The notes under the pieces are model-generated. The model made no database searches, was not told where the DNA came from, and was given only the letters and a program-made list of their open reading frames with translations. This document shows positions 12,172 through 13,582 of a stretch of DNA of 13,582 nucleotides, in pieces. Source of the stretch: Pseudomonadota bacterium. GTDB taxonomy: Bacteria; Pseudomonadota; Gammaproteobacteria; Steroidobacterales; Steroidobacteraceae. Position numbers and translations under genes: made by a program. Each line of letters opens with the position of its first letter. Position 1 is the first letter of the stretch. The DNA is taken from assembly GCA_028067895.1 (NCBI GenBank), contig JAPTUI010000432.1, positions 1 to 13,582 of the forward strand, read 5' to 3'.

Positions 12172-13289
12172 GGGAGTCCGTCGAGCGTCTCGCCGGACTG
12201 CTGCGCAAGGAGGCGCTGCAGATCGTGCGTGACCCCTCCGCGCTCGCGATCGCATTTCTGCTGCCCGCGATCCTGCTGGTGATCTTCGGCTACGGCGTCA
12301 CGCTCGACCCGCACCACGTTCCTCTCGCGGTGGTCATCGAGCAGCCGGACGCGATCACCCGGAGCTTCGTGTCCGGACTCGGCGGCACACCCTATTTCAC
12401 GACGGAGACGTTCAATACGATTCAGGCCGCGGACCGCGCCTTCGATGCGCGCGAAGTGAGTGGCATCATCTGGCTACGCGCGAACTTCACGCGCCAGCTC
12501 ACCTCGCGGGGTGATGCGCCGATTGGCGTCATCGTTAACGGAGTCGATGCGAATACTGCGCGCCTCATCGAGGGCTACCTGCAGCAGACCTGGGCGACTT
12601 GGCTCGCAGCGCGCAGCCGAGCGCAGGGAAGGAGCGCCGGGCTGCCCATCGAAGTCCAGCCGCGGGTACGTTTCAATCCCGCCGTGAGCAGCCGCGACTA
12701 CCTGGTCCCCGGACTGATCGCCATCGTCATGACCCTCACCGGGGCGCTGCTCACCGCCCTCGTCATTGCACGAGAGTGGGAGCGTGGCACGCTGGAGGCG
12801 CTCATGGTGACGCGAGCGACCATTCGGGAGATCCTGCTCGCCAAGCTGTTGCCCTACTTCGTGCTCGGGATGGGCGGCATGCTCGCGACGCTCGTGCTCG
12901 CCGTGACGCTGTTCGGAGTGCCGTTCCGCGGCTCGCTCCTGGTGCTGACCGCAGCATCAGCCCTGTTCCTGCTCGCCGCCCTCGGGATGGGACTTCTCAT
13001 CTCGAGCGTCGCCCGCAACCAATTCGTTGCGGGGCAGATTGCCGTCATCGTGACCTTCCTGCCGGCGTTCATCCTGTCGGGCTTCGTATTCGACATCGGC
13101 AGCATGCCCTGGGCGATCCGGCTGATCACGCATATCGTCGCCGCCCGCTATTTCGTGGCAATCCTGCAGAGTGAGTTTCTGGCCGGTGACGTCTGGTCCG
13201 TGATCCTGCCGAATGCATTCGCTCTTTTGATCATGGCCCTGATTTTTCTCGGCGCCGCACGCCTCGGCGCACGCAAGCGACTGGACTGA
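12168..13289 (+). CDS. ABC-2 type permease (YbhS-like)
   Basis: A 373-residue inner-membrane subunit. It begins with the cytoplasmic LLRKEALQIVRDPSALAIAF, the typical KE-x5-RDP start of ABC-2 permeases, then TM1 (AFLLPAILLVIFGYGVTL). A large periplasmic domain spans about 45-180. Five more hydrophobic segments follow: around VPGLIAIVMTLTGALLTALV, LLPYFVLGMGGMLATLVLAV, LLVLTAASALFLLAALGMG, AVIVTFLPAFILSGFVF and VILPNAFALLIMALIFLGAA. AREWERGTLEALMVT, the coupling region that meets the ATPase, lies after TM2. GAAGG (12159-12163) supports ATG 12168, which overlaps the ATPase stop as ATGA. It is expected to pair with the downstream permease. Substrate is unknown; E. coli YbhFSR-type systems are linked to drug and cation efflux. 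Confidence 0.93.
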   Translation: MRESVERLAGLLRKEALQIVRDPSALAIAFLLPAILLVIFGYGVTLDPHHVPLAVVIEQPDAITRSFVSGLGGTPYFTTETFNTIQAADRAFDAREVSGIIWLRANFTRQLTSRGDAPIGVIVNGVDANTARLIEGYLQQTWATWLAARSRAQGRSAGLPIEVQPRVRFNPAVSSRDYLVPGLIAIVMTLTGALLTALVIAREWERGTLEALMVTRATIREILLAKLLPYFVLGMGGMLATLVLAVTLFGVPFRGSLLVLTAASALFLLAALGMGLLISSVARNQFVAGQIAVIVTFLPAFILSGFVFDIGSMPWAIRLITHIVAARYFVAILQSEFLAGDVWSVILPNAFALLIMALIFLGAARLGARKRLD

Positions 13290-13294
13290 CGCTC

Positions 13295-13582
13295 ATGTGG
13301 CGAGCCGTATTCGCGCTCATCGTCAAGGAATTGCTCGCGGTCCTGAAGGATCCCAAGAGCCGGATGGTGCTGGTGGTTCCGCCGCTGCTTCAGCTCATCG
13401 TGTTCGGCTACGCCGCGACATTCGATCTAAACCGCGTGCCTATTGCGGTCTATGACCAGGATCACAGCCAGGCCTCGCGCGATCTCATCGCCCAATTCCT
13501 GGGATCCCGTATCTTCGAGCAGGTTGCCTCCCTGAAGAGCGCGCGTCAGATCAATCCGCTGATCGACTCGCGCAAAGTAGAC
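13295..13582 (+). CDS. Second ABC-2 type permease (YbhR-like), 3' end outside window
   Basis: The first 96 codons of another ABC-2 permease: MWRAVFALIVKELLAVLKDPKSRMV, then TM1 LVVPPLLQLIVFGYAATFDL and the beginning of the periplasmic domain, IAVYDQDHSQASRDLIAQFL. It parallels the upstream permease (same KEL-x5-DP start and FGYA/FGYG end of TM1), so the two are paralogous partners of a heterodimeric membrane unit. It begins five bases after the previous stop with no strong ribosome binding site, so translation is probably coupled. The frame is open to the right edge. Confidence 0.9.
   Translation, partial: MWRAVFALIVKELLAVLKDPKSRMVLVVPPLLQLIVFGYAATFDLNRVPIAVYDQDHSQASRDLIAQFLGSRIFEQVASLKSARQINPLIDSRKVD

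Noticed and set aside
1..13582. Search for CRISPR arrays, insertion sequences, rRNA genes and intact tRNA genes
   Set aside because: No regularly spaced repeat array, transposase motif, rRNA sequence or complete tRNA cloverleaf was seen in the window.

Overview
This GC-rich window has short inter-gene gaps, ATGA/GTGA stop-start overlaps and some GTG/TTG starts. It looks like a proteobacterial chromosome, probably gamma or beta. The families present (LMW-PTP ArsC, ACR3, ArsI, NodT-type outer-membrane factor, YbhFSR-type ABC exporter) fit that, but no marker in the window fixes the genus.

Left end (1-1130): the first 18 codons of an unidentified leftward gene are followed by an isolated 3' piece of a tRNA-Phe(GAA) gene, running from the anticodon loop to CCA. 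Beside it is a 19-bp direct repeat in two copies. This is the usual look of one end of an element integrated into a tRNA gene, so the rest of the window may be accessory DNA. A two-gene PIN-type toxin-antitoxin pair lies just inside. The next 370 bases hold no convincing gene.

Arsenic region (1500-7404): an AhpD-like carboxymuconolactone-decarboxylase-family gene converges on a leftward arsR-arsC pair, with a patatin-like lipoprotein upstream. Diverging from the lipoprotein is a compact rightward operon: arsI (C-As lyase family), an ACR3 arsenite permease starting at TTG, a fused arsenate reductase-VOC (glyoxalase-fold) protein, and an OsmC-like protein. The arsR promoter and the region upstream of arsI share the ten-base core GATATCATTG, a candidate ArsR operator. 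Together the genes suggest arsenate reduction by two different ArsCs, arsenite efflux by ACR3, organoarsenical breakdown by ArsI, and thiol/peroxide-related accessory functions.

Export region (7719 to the right edge): an outer-membrane factor lipoprotein, an HlyD-type periplasmic adaptor, a double-NBD ABC ATPase like E. coli YbhF, and two ABC-2 permeases like YbhS and YbhR (the last cut by the window end) form one tightly packed operon for a tripartite exporter spanning both membranes. The ATPase gene is broken into two frames at a run of eight C residues. Removing one C restores a single protein of about 603 residues.

The most interesting points are the ArsC-VOC fusion, the shared operator-like motif, the OsmC protein lacking its second cysteine, the tRNA-Phe attachment-site remnant with repeats, and the poly-C frameshift.
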